From Naematelia aurantialba (taxonomy: Eukaryota; Basidiomycota; Tremellomycetes; Tremellales; Naemateliaceae), in NCBI GenBank assembly GCA_021527695.1, contig JAKFAO010000002.1:62001-126000 (forward strand): a stretch of DNA of 64,000 bases, in the 5' to 3' direction. Made by a program: the position numbers and the translations under genes. A model generated the notes under the pieces. The model had not been told where the DNA came from and searched no databases. It saw only the letters and a program-made list of their open reading frames with translations. Positions 23,037 through 33,999 of this stretch are shown here, one piece after another (the first letter of the stretch is position 1; every line of letters begins with the position of its first letter).

Positions 23037-26000
23037 CTATGCCGAAATGCTCGAAGCTCGCCTCGCCTCCTCGTCCTGCACCTCGACATCTTCCTCCCTG
23101 GGCTCGCTCGTAGGCGACCCTTTTTCGACCAACAACTGAGCCGCCATGAGCGTTCTAAACCGACTTCCTTCTCGCCGTGACTGCAAATCGTCAACAACAG
23201 CGCTTAATTTACGAAGCGTATCGCGCTCAGAAAGCACGCTCAGTGCGGTTTTGCTCACCAAGACGTCGTATCGCCCCTCTTCACTAATCCGCCCGTCCTC
23301 CAGTACGACTACCCTCTCTGCCCGCGCGATGGAGCTCAATCGATGCGCAGCGAGGATGACGGTGATATTACGCTCGCGAATGATGGCGTCGATTGCTTTG
23401 TTCACCTGTGGCTCGTCAGCCAGAATTCGCAGCCATGACCAAAAACGTGACATACAGCGTTCTCAGAAGTCGAATCAAGCTGCAGATGTCGCTGGCAAGT
23501 CAGTTTTCATATACACCAGAGCCGCCCAAGAACGCACCTTCGTCAAGAAGAAGGATAGAGGGATTCCGAACAAGCGCCCGGGCAATGGATATCCGCTGCT
23601 TCTGACCACCACTCAAACTGGCTTTACCGACTATGTCCATCAGCCCTGCAAGCGTTCAAGGGCAGAGCACGGAGCGACGCACTAATCGTGTCGAATCCTT
23701 GCGGGAGACTCCATATAAAGTTGCAGTTCGCTGCCCTTGCTGCTTCCTCGACGTCGGCTCTCGTCGCGTCTGGCGACCCGTAGGCGATATTGTCATGCAC
23801 TGTCCCCTGGAAGAGGATGGGTTCTTGGAACACCACTCCTATTCGATCACGCCATGACTCCGGCGTGAACTCCCGGATGTCTCGATCTTTGTCAGCCATC
23901 TGTCCATGGCACCCGCTGGACTCACCAGTCCCGTCAAACGTTATGCGGCCTTCTGTGGGATCGTAGAAACGACTAATTAGGCTTTGAATCGAGCTCTTTC
24001 CACTTCCGCTCGACCCGCTGAGTTCGATAAGCAGATTGATTTCTCCCTGATGGTGCCGACTCACACCAAAGCCACGCTGGTGCCCACTGCAATCTCCATA
24101 TCGACACCTTTCAATACCTCCACCTCCTTCCTGCTTGGGTAGGTAAAGTGAACGTTCTCGAAGCGGATGGGTCCATTTCGAGAACGGGACAAGTGAGTGC
24201 CTACACCCAGCGGGATTGCCGAAGGTCGATCGAGCAGCCAAAAGACTCGAGCACCAGCGCCAACACCTAGACTCATCAGCTTATGCGTAGACGGGATGAG
24301 CCTTCATTAACCTTTCATTAATCCCGTGAAGAACCCCGTCACACCAGAAACCGACCCGCCAACATATCTAAATGTGTCAGTGGACGCTGGACGTCACAGG
24401 GAACGACTGACGCCGAGTACATCAACAGACTCGTCAGGTCGCCGACCGTTATTTCCCCGCTAGAGACAAGATGCCCACCTGCCTGGTCAGCAAGGAAAGT
24501 TCCGCCGCTCGAGTTACAAGCCACTTACCGTATCCAAGGAGACACAGCATCGCGAGGTTGCCCGTCAAGCCACTCAGGCCCCAGAACACTCCGCTCATGT
24601 AGGCCTCTTTGCGGGCCAGAGAGAAGACTTGATCAACCCGCTTCGAGAACAGAGTCGTCTCAAGCGGCTGAGCATTATAGGCCGCTACTGTCTTGAAAGC
24701 GTTGAGTTTCTCTTCCGCCGTCTATGGAGTGATCAGGACCCTCTCGCATTGCCAACCAACTTTAGACATGTCTCCAATGGCCTCCTGAGTCAGATTCGAT
24801 AGCTTGCGCAGGTAGCGTCCGTAAAATACCTGAGCGGCGGTAATATTAGTGTTCCTGCAAGGCCCGGAGTTGCAGCACGGAAGGCAGCTCACTGCAAAGA
24901 GCGAAATTGGAGGGACGACGCAAAGCATGACCAGGGTCAACTTTGCCGAAATCCAAAACATGGCAGCAACTAGTTTGATTAGGGCTGCTATTCAAGAGGG
25001 CATGGACTCACCGCCAACCGAGGCCGAGATCAGAGCACTGATGCGATGAGCCATGGTCACAGCAGATCCAGGGTCAGCTCACCGCAGACCGTCAGAGAGG
25101 TTTGATGTCACCGAATCGCCGAGGATGTTTGTGTCCACCGAGAGACGCGAGACGATATCTCCCGCTGACCTATCGGCAAATTCGGGCTCCTGTCGCAGCG
25201 AGGACAGATAGGCTTGATTTCTGACGAATCAGCCTGCCCGGGAACAAGGGGATATCGGAGACTGAGATAGAGAGGAAATTCATGCAGATGAGTGCTGAAA
25301 GATGTAGAGAGCGTCGCTGAGCCGCTCGAGTGGAATGCAAAGGTATGGCCTTCACCCTACTCACCTTACTCGAGCGATGATCCGCTGTCCACAAAGCCGC
25401 ATGATGATAGCTCGACCTATCCCATATCAGCCGATGTAGGGTGGAGGCCGGACGGTCTCACCGGCATTGGCCGAGGCACCAACGCAGAATACCGCTGTTA
25501 AAAGTGCGGCGGCGACCGGAAACGAGAGACCAAGGAAGAGAGTTGACTGTTCGGGTGTTCATGGCAGATGAGGTTGTCCCGACAATAGTGTTGAGGATAG
25601 CGAGTCGGGAGAGCACGGCACGGAGGGGTAGCGAGAAGGCGAGCAGAGTCAGTGTCATCTGGAATGGCAAACAGGGTATTTAAAGGCGAAGAGCAAGTTC
25701 TCTCATGTGTAGTAAAGATGGCAACAGTCAGGGATGTCACTCACCGAGCCAGTCGAGAAAAAGTCAATCAGCTTGCCGATCATTAGTGGGACAGTCATCG
25801 AGACTGAGCTCGATACGAGTAGCTGTATGATCCTGCATCAGTTCTGACTCTTCACGACCATGCGCTCTTGTAGGGAAGCAAAGGACTCAGTGTGACATAC
25901 CAGTCCGACAGCTATGCCCAACCATCGTCCTTCCGGCCTTGCCAGCTCCACAAGCTTGCCTACGCTGCTTGAGCCGCTCTCGCCTGACGACGCTGATTCC

Positions 26001-26404
26001 ACAGGCTGGAGAGATAAGGATGCTATAAATCGCCCGATCGATGTTGAGGAGGAGGAGGAGGACGATGGAGATGATGACGAGGATGGTAGGGATGGAGATG
26101 TTGTCGCGGCCACTGTTTTAGACGTCGAGTGTTCGGCTCGCTCGCGATTGAGAGGGGTAGCGCCATCGCTGGGAGGGGATTTAGAGGTAGAAGCTGTGGT
26201 ATTGGAAGAGTTGAATCGGCGAGGGTAGTAAGAGAGGTGAGACGGATAAGGAATCTGCCGAGGAGGACAGAGTGGTGGAGAATGCAAGAAGCGGACAGTC
26301 GAACGTGGTCCCACTGTCCTCGGCAGTCCGAGAACATGACCCCAGGATTGCCTGAGACCGAGCGCAGCTGGCCTCAGACCGAGCCCAGTACAGAGGAGCG
26401 CCAT
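23037..26404 (-). CDS. MDL1: Mitochondrial ABC half transporter (Mdl1/ABCB10-like), apparent one-base frameshift
   Basis: N-terminal ~120 residues are Arg/Ser-rich with HSPPL and YPRRFNSSN, a good mitochondrial presequence. The six-helix domain is spread over many small exons (about 25900-24300). The nucleotide-binding domain is clear: [20 protein letters not shown], Walker [30 protein letters not shown] (Q-loop), [17 protein letters not shown] (signature), ILLLDE (Walker B) and [13 protein letters not shown] (H-loop). Yeast Mdl1 exports peptides from the matrix; orthology to Mdl1 rather than Mdl2/ABCB10 is by similarity only. One intron (23925-23881) needs a CGAG acceptor. Just after Walker B the frame breaks: the D-loop should read ATSALDS but carries one extra base near 23479-23485. 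All else is intact, so this may be an assembly error or a recent inactivation. Confidence 0.85.
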
Positions 26405-26650
26405 GCTGGACGCAGCACTGCCTAGCCGGGGACTTGACCAAGAATCAGAGGTCGAGACGACGAGTAAAGAGGTGGGTGACAAACGAAATTATGCTGTTCA
26501 AGCGATGAGATCATCCGCGCGGCCGAACGGCAGGTCCGATAAAAATACATCCAAGTCGACAACAACAAAAGTCATGGTTTATATGTTTATATGCATATGC
26601 TCAATGTAATAATATAAAATTACCCGTCTCTCCGGATGATACTGGAGGAT

Positions 26651-28583
26651 CTATGACACAGAGACGAGCTTGACATCGAACTTCAAGGTCGAGCTAAGGA
26701 GACATCAGCATGGTGCTCTCATGCGGCACGATGCCAACGAGGTTCAGCTCACTTTTTGGGAATGCCAGGAATCTTTTGACTCCCGTATGCCAGGCTGGCT
26801 GGGATCTAACAAACGGCATAAGCTGCTTTCCACTCAGACGTGATGCAGACTCACAGTCAGACGACGCTCTCCGCCGACGGCCATCCCTACCAAACCCTGG
26901 TCCCATCCTTGAATGACCTCGCCGCGACCGAGTGCAAATGTGAATGGCTTGCCAGCGGTATTGGCGTCAAACTGCTTGCCGTTCTCCAGCTTGCCAATGT
27001 ACCTTTTCCATAGTCTCAGCGGGATCGTCTATCACCGCGAATATAGTACACATACCTCATACCGAGTCGCTTTCCGACTTTCGCAACTGGTCCATCACCG
27101 ATCTTGACATCCTCAATGATCAAACCCGATGGGAGCGTCTTCTACAACACGGCGTCAGCCTCTACCATGCTGAGTTACACAACTAGATGACGCAAGATTA
27201 AATGCATGGACTAATTGAGGTATGAGAGACGACACGGCGAGATCGGAACAGGCAGGCGCAGGCGCGCAGGTGAAGGGTGGCACAATTGGGGGCGCTGACG
27301 AGAATCAGTGCCTCACCTTCTGAGGACCAGGGGCTTTGACCGCCTCCTTGGCAGGTGCAGCGGGAGCAGCACCCTCAAGTTTTGCCTTCTTTGCGAGCTT
27401 CTTCTTTTGAGCCTTGCTCAATCCTTCCGTAGACTCGCCACCTGCAGCGGCGGTCTTGCCGGCGGGCGACTCGATTTCGTCTGCTTTACGCTTGGGAGCA
27501 GACTTGTCCGACTTGATCTCCGACTTGACCTCCGTCTTGACGTCCTTCACCTTGGCCTTGGGCGCCTCGGCAGCGGGAACAGCCTTAGGCTTTGCGGCAG
27601 TCTCCGAAATCTCCTCGATTTTCCTGAGCCTCGTCAGGGTGTGCAGAAAACTGTTGAAAGGTCACGCACGCCTTAGGCTTGCCGATCAAAGCGGACTCCT
27701 CCTCGCTGTCGAGCTCTTCATCCTCGTCAGAGCCAATCAGGTCAGAGTAGTCGTCGTGTTCGTCGTCAAAGTCTGAGTCGTACTCCGAGTCAGAGTCGTA
27801 CTCGGGCTGAAGGATGTAATTGCCCAACAGGTGGACGGCACTGTCCGCGTCAGAGCTGTGATAACAGCAGAGTATGTGACAGTACTCACTTCTCGCCAGT
27901 AGTCTCAAACATGACGGCACTACCTTGTGAAAAGGTGAGGTCGACTTTGGCGTGCTCGGTCTGCGACCGCCGTAAGCTTGGCCGTCTCGCCAAATATCAC
28001 GACAACTTACCCTACCGGCGGTCAACGAGACAATCACGGTGGTCTCCTCCACCTCATCGTCGTCATCAAAGTCGTCATCGGATTCTTCCTCGTCTCCGTC
28101 CTCGTTCTCATCCTCATCCTCATCATCTCCCTCAACCTCCATCTTTCCATTTGCCTTGGGCTTGGTAGCGTTGGCCGCCTCAGCCTCCTCCTCCGAGTCC
28201 AGCTCAAATTCGTCTTCCAGCTCGTCCTCGAACTCAGAGTCAAACTCGTCCTCCGAGTCCGAGTCGTCGATGGGTGGCAATGGGTGGTGGGTCACCTTGA
28301 CCACTGAACGACCATTGGCGTCACGAAGCTCTTCACCGAGGGCCACGTTGGTGAGCTGAAAGTCATGGCGGACGTAGAGCGGGTACTTTTCTCCGGGAAG
28401 GAGGGTGAGAGACTACGCAGTGTCAGCATTTGCGCGAGGACACTCGTCCACTTCCGAGACGGCACCGCGACAAGCCAAACCATGCTAAACAGCTAGCGAG
28501 TTTGGCACACGGGGAGCAGCTCCACCGCTACGTGAGAATTACAAGCACAAGACACTGACCCAGAGGTTTCCTTTTACAGACAT
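26651..28583 (-). CDS. FPR4: Nucleolar FKBP-type prolyl isomerase (Fpr3/Fpr4 type)
   Basis: Histone chaperone and proline isomerase of the nucleolus. The N-terminal nucleoplasmin-like domain ([29 protein letters not shown]) is followed by long acidic runs ([19 protein letters not shown] and a second block near 27750), then a Lys-rich stretch with [12 protein letters not shown], and a C-terminal FKBP domain: [67 protein letters not shown] and the end [13 protein letters not shown]. Key FKBP pocket residues (Tyr, Phe, Asp, Val-Ile, Trp, Tyr) are present. The first intron has a GTCAGT donor at 28559; the last joins KN to STLKF. The gene is divergent from ARPC4 with 288 bases between starts. Confidence 0.9.
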
Positions 28584-28871
28584 GTTTGAGCTGCTTTGAG
28601 TGATTTATTCAACACGACACGTAGGAAGATTCAAGTCGAATGAATGAACAAACGAGTGAGCGAACCAGCAAAAATCAAAAAATCAACTTTTAGGCAGGCA
28701 CGTGCAGGTGGAGGCTTCGGCGGTTCGGCAATATACAGGCGTGGCATATTCTGCTCCCGTTACCCCCCTTGCATGACGACAGTTTGTATCCTGCAGCATA
28801 CAGCACAGATATACATATACACCTCTTCCAACGCGCTCGAGGACGTACAGCGAGGCGTCAAGTGGCCCGAT
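28584..28871. promoter_or_regulatory. Short bidirectional promoter FPR4/ARPC4
   Basis: Only 288 bases separate the two start codons, so both promoters and leaders share it. A-rich near 28660-28690; no clear TATA box. Confidence 0.5.
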
Positions 28872-29922
28872 ATGGTGAGTAAAGACCTCCCGACAAGTGT
28901 GGATAGTAGTATCGCTGCTCGTAGCCAAATTGCTAGAGTGCCGGAGGTTTCGTATTCCTTTGCATCCTGTCACGAAGATGCTCCCTGCTATCGTCCCGTT
29001 AGGAGAGGCGGTTCTGTACTCAAGTTGATGCCTGCTGACCATCTCAGTCAAACACCCTACGGCCATACCTCAACGCTGTGCGGGCAACCCTTACCGCCGC
29101 TCTCACCCTTGAAAACTTTGCCTCGCAAGTCGTTGAGCGACATAACAAGCCTGAAGTCGAAGCTGCGTGAGTGCTCGTTCCAGAGTTCAAGTCATCCCCA
29201 CCTTCACCCGGCCCTTTAAGCGCTTCTCTCCCACTCCTTCCCTCACTCCATCTCTGGTCACAAGTCTGCCACCATTACGGCCAAGAGACTGGAAGCTAAG
29301 CTGTGCAGCACATCTCCCGAAGTCCTCCTACACCCCTTGATAGTCTCGCGCAACGAGTCCGAGCGCGTCCTGATCGAACCATCTGTCAACTCGATCCGCC
29401 TTAGTATAGCCATTAAACAGGCAGATGAAATTGAGAAGATCCTGTGCCACAAATTTACGCGGTTCATGATGATGCGGGCCGAGGGGTTTGTGATTCTCAG
29501 GCGGAAACCTTTACCAGTGCGTCTCTCGAACATCCGTGCGGGGAGTTTCGTGGTGGTAAGAATCATGGGCCAGGACGCCGTGGGTCGTCTGGTTGTTAGG
29601 TGGAACCGGCTTCCGTGGATGGTCATGCGAATACGCGACGAGACACCTCGAGCGAATCCTGGTCATAAAGCGCAATACTAACGTCGAACAGGGCTATGAC
29701 ATCTCCTTCCTCATCACCAATTTTCACTCCGAGTCGATGCTCAAGCACAAGCTCGTAGACTTTATCATTCAGTTCATGGAGGATGTAGACAAGGAGATTT
29801 CAGAGATGAAGCTGAGCTTGAATGCGCGAGCGCGAATTGTCGCCGAGAGTTATTTAGCTACTGTGAGTGGAATGTCTTTACTGCCAGTGGGGACGATGAC
29901 TGATCGAACGTAGTTTGCATAG
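28872..29922 (+). CDS. ARC19: Arp2/3 complex 20-kDa subunit ARPC4
   Basis: Core subunit of the actin-nucleating Arp2/3 complex at cortical actin patches. Five exons (28872-28874, 29049-29167, 29309-29516, 29692-29862, 29914-29922) sum to 510 bases, 169 residues, matching the family's ~168. Highly conserved: [88 protein letters not shown] and [19 protein letters not shown]. The first coding exon is the ATG alone, followed at once by GTGAGT, and the last is only nine bases (Phe-Ala-stop). No in-frame ATG exists upstream of RPYLNA in exon 2, which supports the ATG-only exon. Confidence 0.95.
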
Positions 29923-29978
29923 GTTGTATGAATTGTGATGGATTCGGCCACATACCCCCTCCAACCCAGACATCATCG

Positions 29979-31364
29979 CTAATACTTGAAGTTGCCACTG
30001 ACTTTACCGAGTAAGAAACCTCCATACATAACCTCGCCGGCGTCGACCTCCTCCCGTCTCTCTTCGAGGCACTTTCGCCGGGCCCCCTCGAGCCCTTTGA
30101 CGCGTGCATCAAAGTTGGGCTCAAAGAAGAATGGCACAGAAACACGGTAGGTCGGGCTGGTGTGTACCACCCTATGCAGTGTTGCGGGGTAGAGACCGCG
30201 GGACCAGATGGACCACATCTCGCCGATGTTCACCACTAGACAGCCGGGAAGGGGGTCGGCAGATAGCCAGGTCGAGGCGGTGCTAAGCACTTGGAGAGAG
30301 CCGGGGATGGGATCAGCTAAGAGGAAACTGTGGTGCGCGCATGGGTGTTCGGAGAAAACGCGGAACGAGGGTACCCTGTCAGCATATGTTACGAGGCAGT
30401 CGCGGACTAGGCAAGCGGCACTTGAATGGAGAAAAGATCAACTCTGCTCACGTCAGACAGCCATAATCCTTGTGCTCGCCGCAACTGATGCCTTCTGCGC
30501 CGTGAGGCAGAGGTGGATACCCTAAATGGGATTAGTCGAGTTGCGATTGAGTGGTGACGCTCGACGTACCAATGACACGCATGACCCAAAAGCTATCTTT
30601 CACCATACCCCAGAGCTCCTCCCATTCATCGGGATTCAGTCCCAGTCCGTCCGCCATGGCATGCATGACTGCCTCGCCGAGGATCTTCATCTTCTCCGTC
30701 CATCGCTCGAGGATAGGCCGCATATTAGCTGGGTTGGTGGGGTACTGGTTCGCCCCTTGCAGTGGTGGAAGAGTGCGCGCCTCGATATCTGAGTCGTGAT
30801 GTTGAGAGCTGGGTGAGGACGTAGCTGTGGAGGCAGGCCCGTTGGACGGCCAGGCGGCGTAGAGGTCGAGTGCTTCGTGGTGGTCTGCTTTGCCCTTGGT
30901 GATATTTTGGTGTAGACGCTGGTACCCTAGGCCGTAGTCAGCGGTCATCTCACCACTACACTCGGCGTCGTGGCATAAGCTTGATGAAGGGAAGGGATAG
31001 CATAGGAGACAGATGATTTGGAAGGGCTGGGGGAAGGATGAGACCTACCTCGAACACCGTCGCTCTCTTCTAGCCGTATAGCTTCCTTCTCAGCTTGCGG
31101 TCTACTAAAGAACTCTCTTCCAACATCAAGCACTTCTTGACACTCCTCAGGAGAGAGGAACGAGTCCACTCGGAGGTAGAAGAAGCCTACGTCTCGACAG
31201 GCGCGGTGGATCGCGCTTGCTGTCTCGCGCCGCGTCGGGCGGGATGAGCCCGGGCTTGCAGCCGATGATGAAGTAAGTGCCGACGCTGAGGCGTGATGGA
31301 GGAGATGAGTGCGGGGAAGGTACGACGTCGGGTCGATGACAGGCAACGATTGGGGGATAGTCAT
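29979..31364 (-). CDS. 2-oxoglutarate/Fe(II)-dependent oxygenase (isopenicillin-N-synthase-like)
   Basis: N-terminal DIOX_N region: LPVIDPTSYL, then ACRDVGFFYLRVDSFLSPEE and FFSRPQAEKEAI. The catalytic domain has the Fe-binding CGEHKDYGCLT (His and Asp of HxD), the distal His in LYPATLHRVVHTSP, and the 2-oxoglutarate-binding Arg in TYRVSVPFFFEPNFDA. Introns were set by frame near 31050, 30560 and 30430. The start is the Met at 31364. Fungal members of this superfamily act on many small molecules, so no substrate can be given from sequence. There are no secondary-metabolite genes beside it. The protein is soluble and probably cytosolic. Confidence 0.85.
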
Positions 31365-32007
31365 ACTGCAGAGCGTATAAAATGTAAGAGGGATGAGAAC
31401 GGTAGTAGAGGGAGAAGCTGGGAAACGCGACGGCGATAAGATAAGGGACGGGGTCATCAAGAGCGTGTACCACACAGTCCCATGGAACGATCCCACCATG
31501 CAGAGCAATTACCCATGCAAGGCAGTGGCCGCACGGCCAGTATGCCTGCTCGCCCACGCGCATGAATGCATAGGTCCAAGGATGTATAGGCATGCCTACC
31601 ATCCTATGGTCTGACAGGAAGGCGCTCTGTTCCGCAAGGTCGCCTCCAAACGTTCTGTTGTCCTTCAGAGTGCTACACAGCCAGCCAACAGAACCCCTGG
31701 TCCAGCCAGGTTGTGTTCATCTTCAGAAGCTCAGCAAAGGCCCACATCCTCACTTACTTGGCAGGTCATGCATAGCAGTCTCAGCGTCGCTCAACCCACC
31801 GACCGGCCGTTCGGCGTTATAGCTTGTGGCGCTCTGTGACGCGCGGCGTCGCTGCTCGTCGTTAATCGTCCACTGTTCATTCTTCGGTGCTTTGTATCCT
31901 TGGATTAGTAGAGGACTCGGCACCACCTGCGATCCACCTGTGATCCACCTGCGATACGAGGATAGAGACTGCAACATCCCTTCAAATTCCGCGTGCAAAG
32001 TCCCAAG
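31365..32007. promoter_or_regulatory. Divergent promoter, oxygenase/RPN8
   Basis: About 640 bases between divergent starts. The notable element is a triple 11-bp repeat at 31923-31955, 53 bases before the RPN8 start. Nothing else is supported. Confidence 0.5.
31923..31955 (+). repeat. Three tandem 11-bp units CCACCTGYGAT in the RPN8 promoter
   Basis: Units at 31923-31933, 31934-31944 and 31945-31955, differing by one base. The reverse strand reads GGTGG at helical spacing, which overlaps the GGTGG core of the yeast proteasome element GGTGGCAAA; each unit also holds a CACCTG E-box. Regulatory role is inference. Confidence 0.6.
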
Positions 32008-33576
32008 ATGCCGGGTCTGACAACAGCTCAGGTCAGCTGCCCCGTTGATTGAATCCGAAGTCGCTGACGTTTCTAGGTCAATGAGCTGTCTGCCATCAAT
32101 GTGTAAGCTTGTCACCTCTCAAGGATCTTCAGCTCACGCTCTGCAGCGTTATCCACCCTCTCGTGCTTCTCTCTGTACGTAGCCTGGTTGTCTTTCCTGT
32201 TAGCTTCCACCGCTCACTTGGCTCAGGTAGTCGACCATGCTGCTCGAGTCCCAATATCCCGCAATAAGCGAGTGCTCGGCGTGCTCTTGGGGCAGGATAA
32301 CGGCACCTCCATCAACGTCGCCAACTCGTCAGCTCATTTTGCCGTGCCAAGTAAGGCTTCAGAGCTGATTGGTTGCAGTTTCGCAATACCGTTCGAGGAG
32401 GATGAACGGGATCCACGGACGTTCTTCTTGGATCTGGACTTTGTCGAGGAAATGTGGAGGATGTTCCGAAAGGTCAACGGTGAGTCGGACGTGTCGGCTC
32501 TACGTTTTGGGGACGGCGACTATGAACCATGAAAATGAGGAATGAGGATGGTCCCCAGTTGACTATTCTTGACGTTGGGTCGAGTGGTGAGGAGCGAAGA
32601 GCCGGCTAACGTCCTCGTAGCAAAAGAACGGCCTATTGGGTTCTACCACACCGGCCCTCGCCTGCGCTCTTCTGATCTGGAGATTACCGAGCTGTTCAAG
32701 CGCTTCTGTTCCCGGCCAGTGATGGTGATTGTGGACGTGCGGGCCAGCGGCGGCCGGGGGGACACGGGCATCCCTACCGACGCGTACTTTGCCGTCGAGG
32801 AGATCCGCGATGTCAGCTCACATGTAGCACTGCATCTACACGCCAGCTGACAGGGGCTTCAGGATGGCACAGCGACGCAACGGACATTTACGCATGTCCC
32901 AACATCGATCGAGGCGGAAGAAGCAGAGGAGATTGGGGTCGAGCACCTGCTGCGCGACATTGCATCCTCCTCTGGCGCACCCTCATCCTCCCTCCTTACA
33001 ACGCAATCACTATCAACACGCGTCGCAGCGCAGCTCAACGCACTCCAGGGTCTGAGAGCGCGGCTGGACGAGATCTCAGAGTACCTCGCTGCCGTTCGGC
33101 GCTCGACGCTGCCGATCAACCACCAGGTCATATACCAGCTGCAGGAGATCATTGGGCTGTTACCCCAGATCGGAGGGGACGTGGACCTAGGAAAGGCGTT
33201 TAGAGTGGGAACGAACGATTCGACCATGGTCGTCTATCTCAGCGCGATCATTAGGACCGTGCTAGCACTGAACGATCTGAGTGAGTGGCGGTTTCCGTTG
33301 CACGAAGACCTCGTTCTCTCCCTCCCAGCACCACCAGCACCAGCACCACACCACCAACTTTGGCCACACGAATCCAGACGTAGACCCGGATCCGATGTGC
33401 TGACAGTTTCAGTCGAAAATCGGATAGAAAACGTGCAGCAGGAACTGGAAGACGCGAAATCACCAGAAGAGAAGGAAGCAGACGCTGCCGCCGCTGCGGC
33501 GGGCGTCACGGCCAAGGAGGTTGAAAAGGCGAAAAAGGAGAACCAGGAGGAGAAAAAGGACAAGGATAAAAAGTAG
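32008..33576 (+). CDS. RPN8: 26S proteasome lid subunit Rpn8 (PSMD7), MPN domain
   Basis: Inactive MPN partner of the Rpn11 deubiquitinase in the proteasome lid. Motifs: VIHPLVLLSVVDHAAR, NKRVLGVLLGQDNGTSINVA, PFEEDERDPRTFFLDLDFVE and GFYHTGPRLRSSDLEI; the JAMM His pair is replaced by YHTGP, as known for Rpn8. Then VMVIVDVRA, PTDAYFAVEEIRDDGTA and HVPTSIEAEEAEEIGVEHLL. The C-terminal helices include INHQVIYQLQEIIGLLPQ. The tail is Lys/Glu-rich (KKENQEEKKDKDKK). Eight exons; three introns start GTCAGC (32032, 32328, 32812). The first exon is short (MPGLTTAQ). The last intron (about 33283-33411) is the longest. Confidence 0.96.
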
Positions 33577-33999
33577 AGCTTGCCGGCGGCGGCGTCGTCG
33601 TCGTCTCGTTGCATCTATTCGTATTTCCCGGGTACCAGGGAAAGGTCGCGACGCCTAGTCGTCTTTCGTGGCATGGCATTGCATGTGCATAGGCATTCCT
33701 TGCTAGACACACATACTCGTATAAGCAGACGCTTTTTAGCCCAGAGACTTCCCTGCCCAGACATGCTTTCTTTGCCCAGACAACATGGCTCGAAGGCGGC
33801 CTGTCCTGGTGACTACCGCGATCCGTACAGCCGGATGGCATGCATGTGCATCGGAAATGCTCTGGATGATGAACAACCTGCGTCGCCTGCGTCTTGCCTC
33901 GATGCACGCCGGACATCAGACTTCCGACCTCGACACCCTAGCTTCTGACTAATATCCCGACCTCATCGACACACAACAACGCTTCACATTACACCAACC
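33577..33999. other. Convergent gap RPN8 / PDH kinase
   Basis: Two 3' ends meet. A short GGCGGCGGCGTCGTCGTCGTC triplet run lies at 33582-33602. No gene is seen. Confidence 0.45.

Noticed and set aside
27414..28359. Long Ser-rich plus-strand frames opposite FPR4
   Set aside because: They are the complement of the acidic runs of FPR4, which is well supported on the minus strand.
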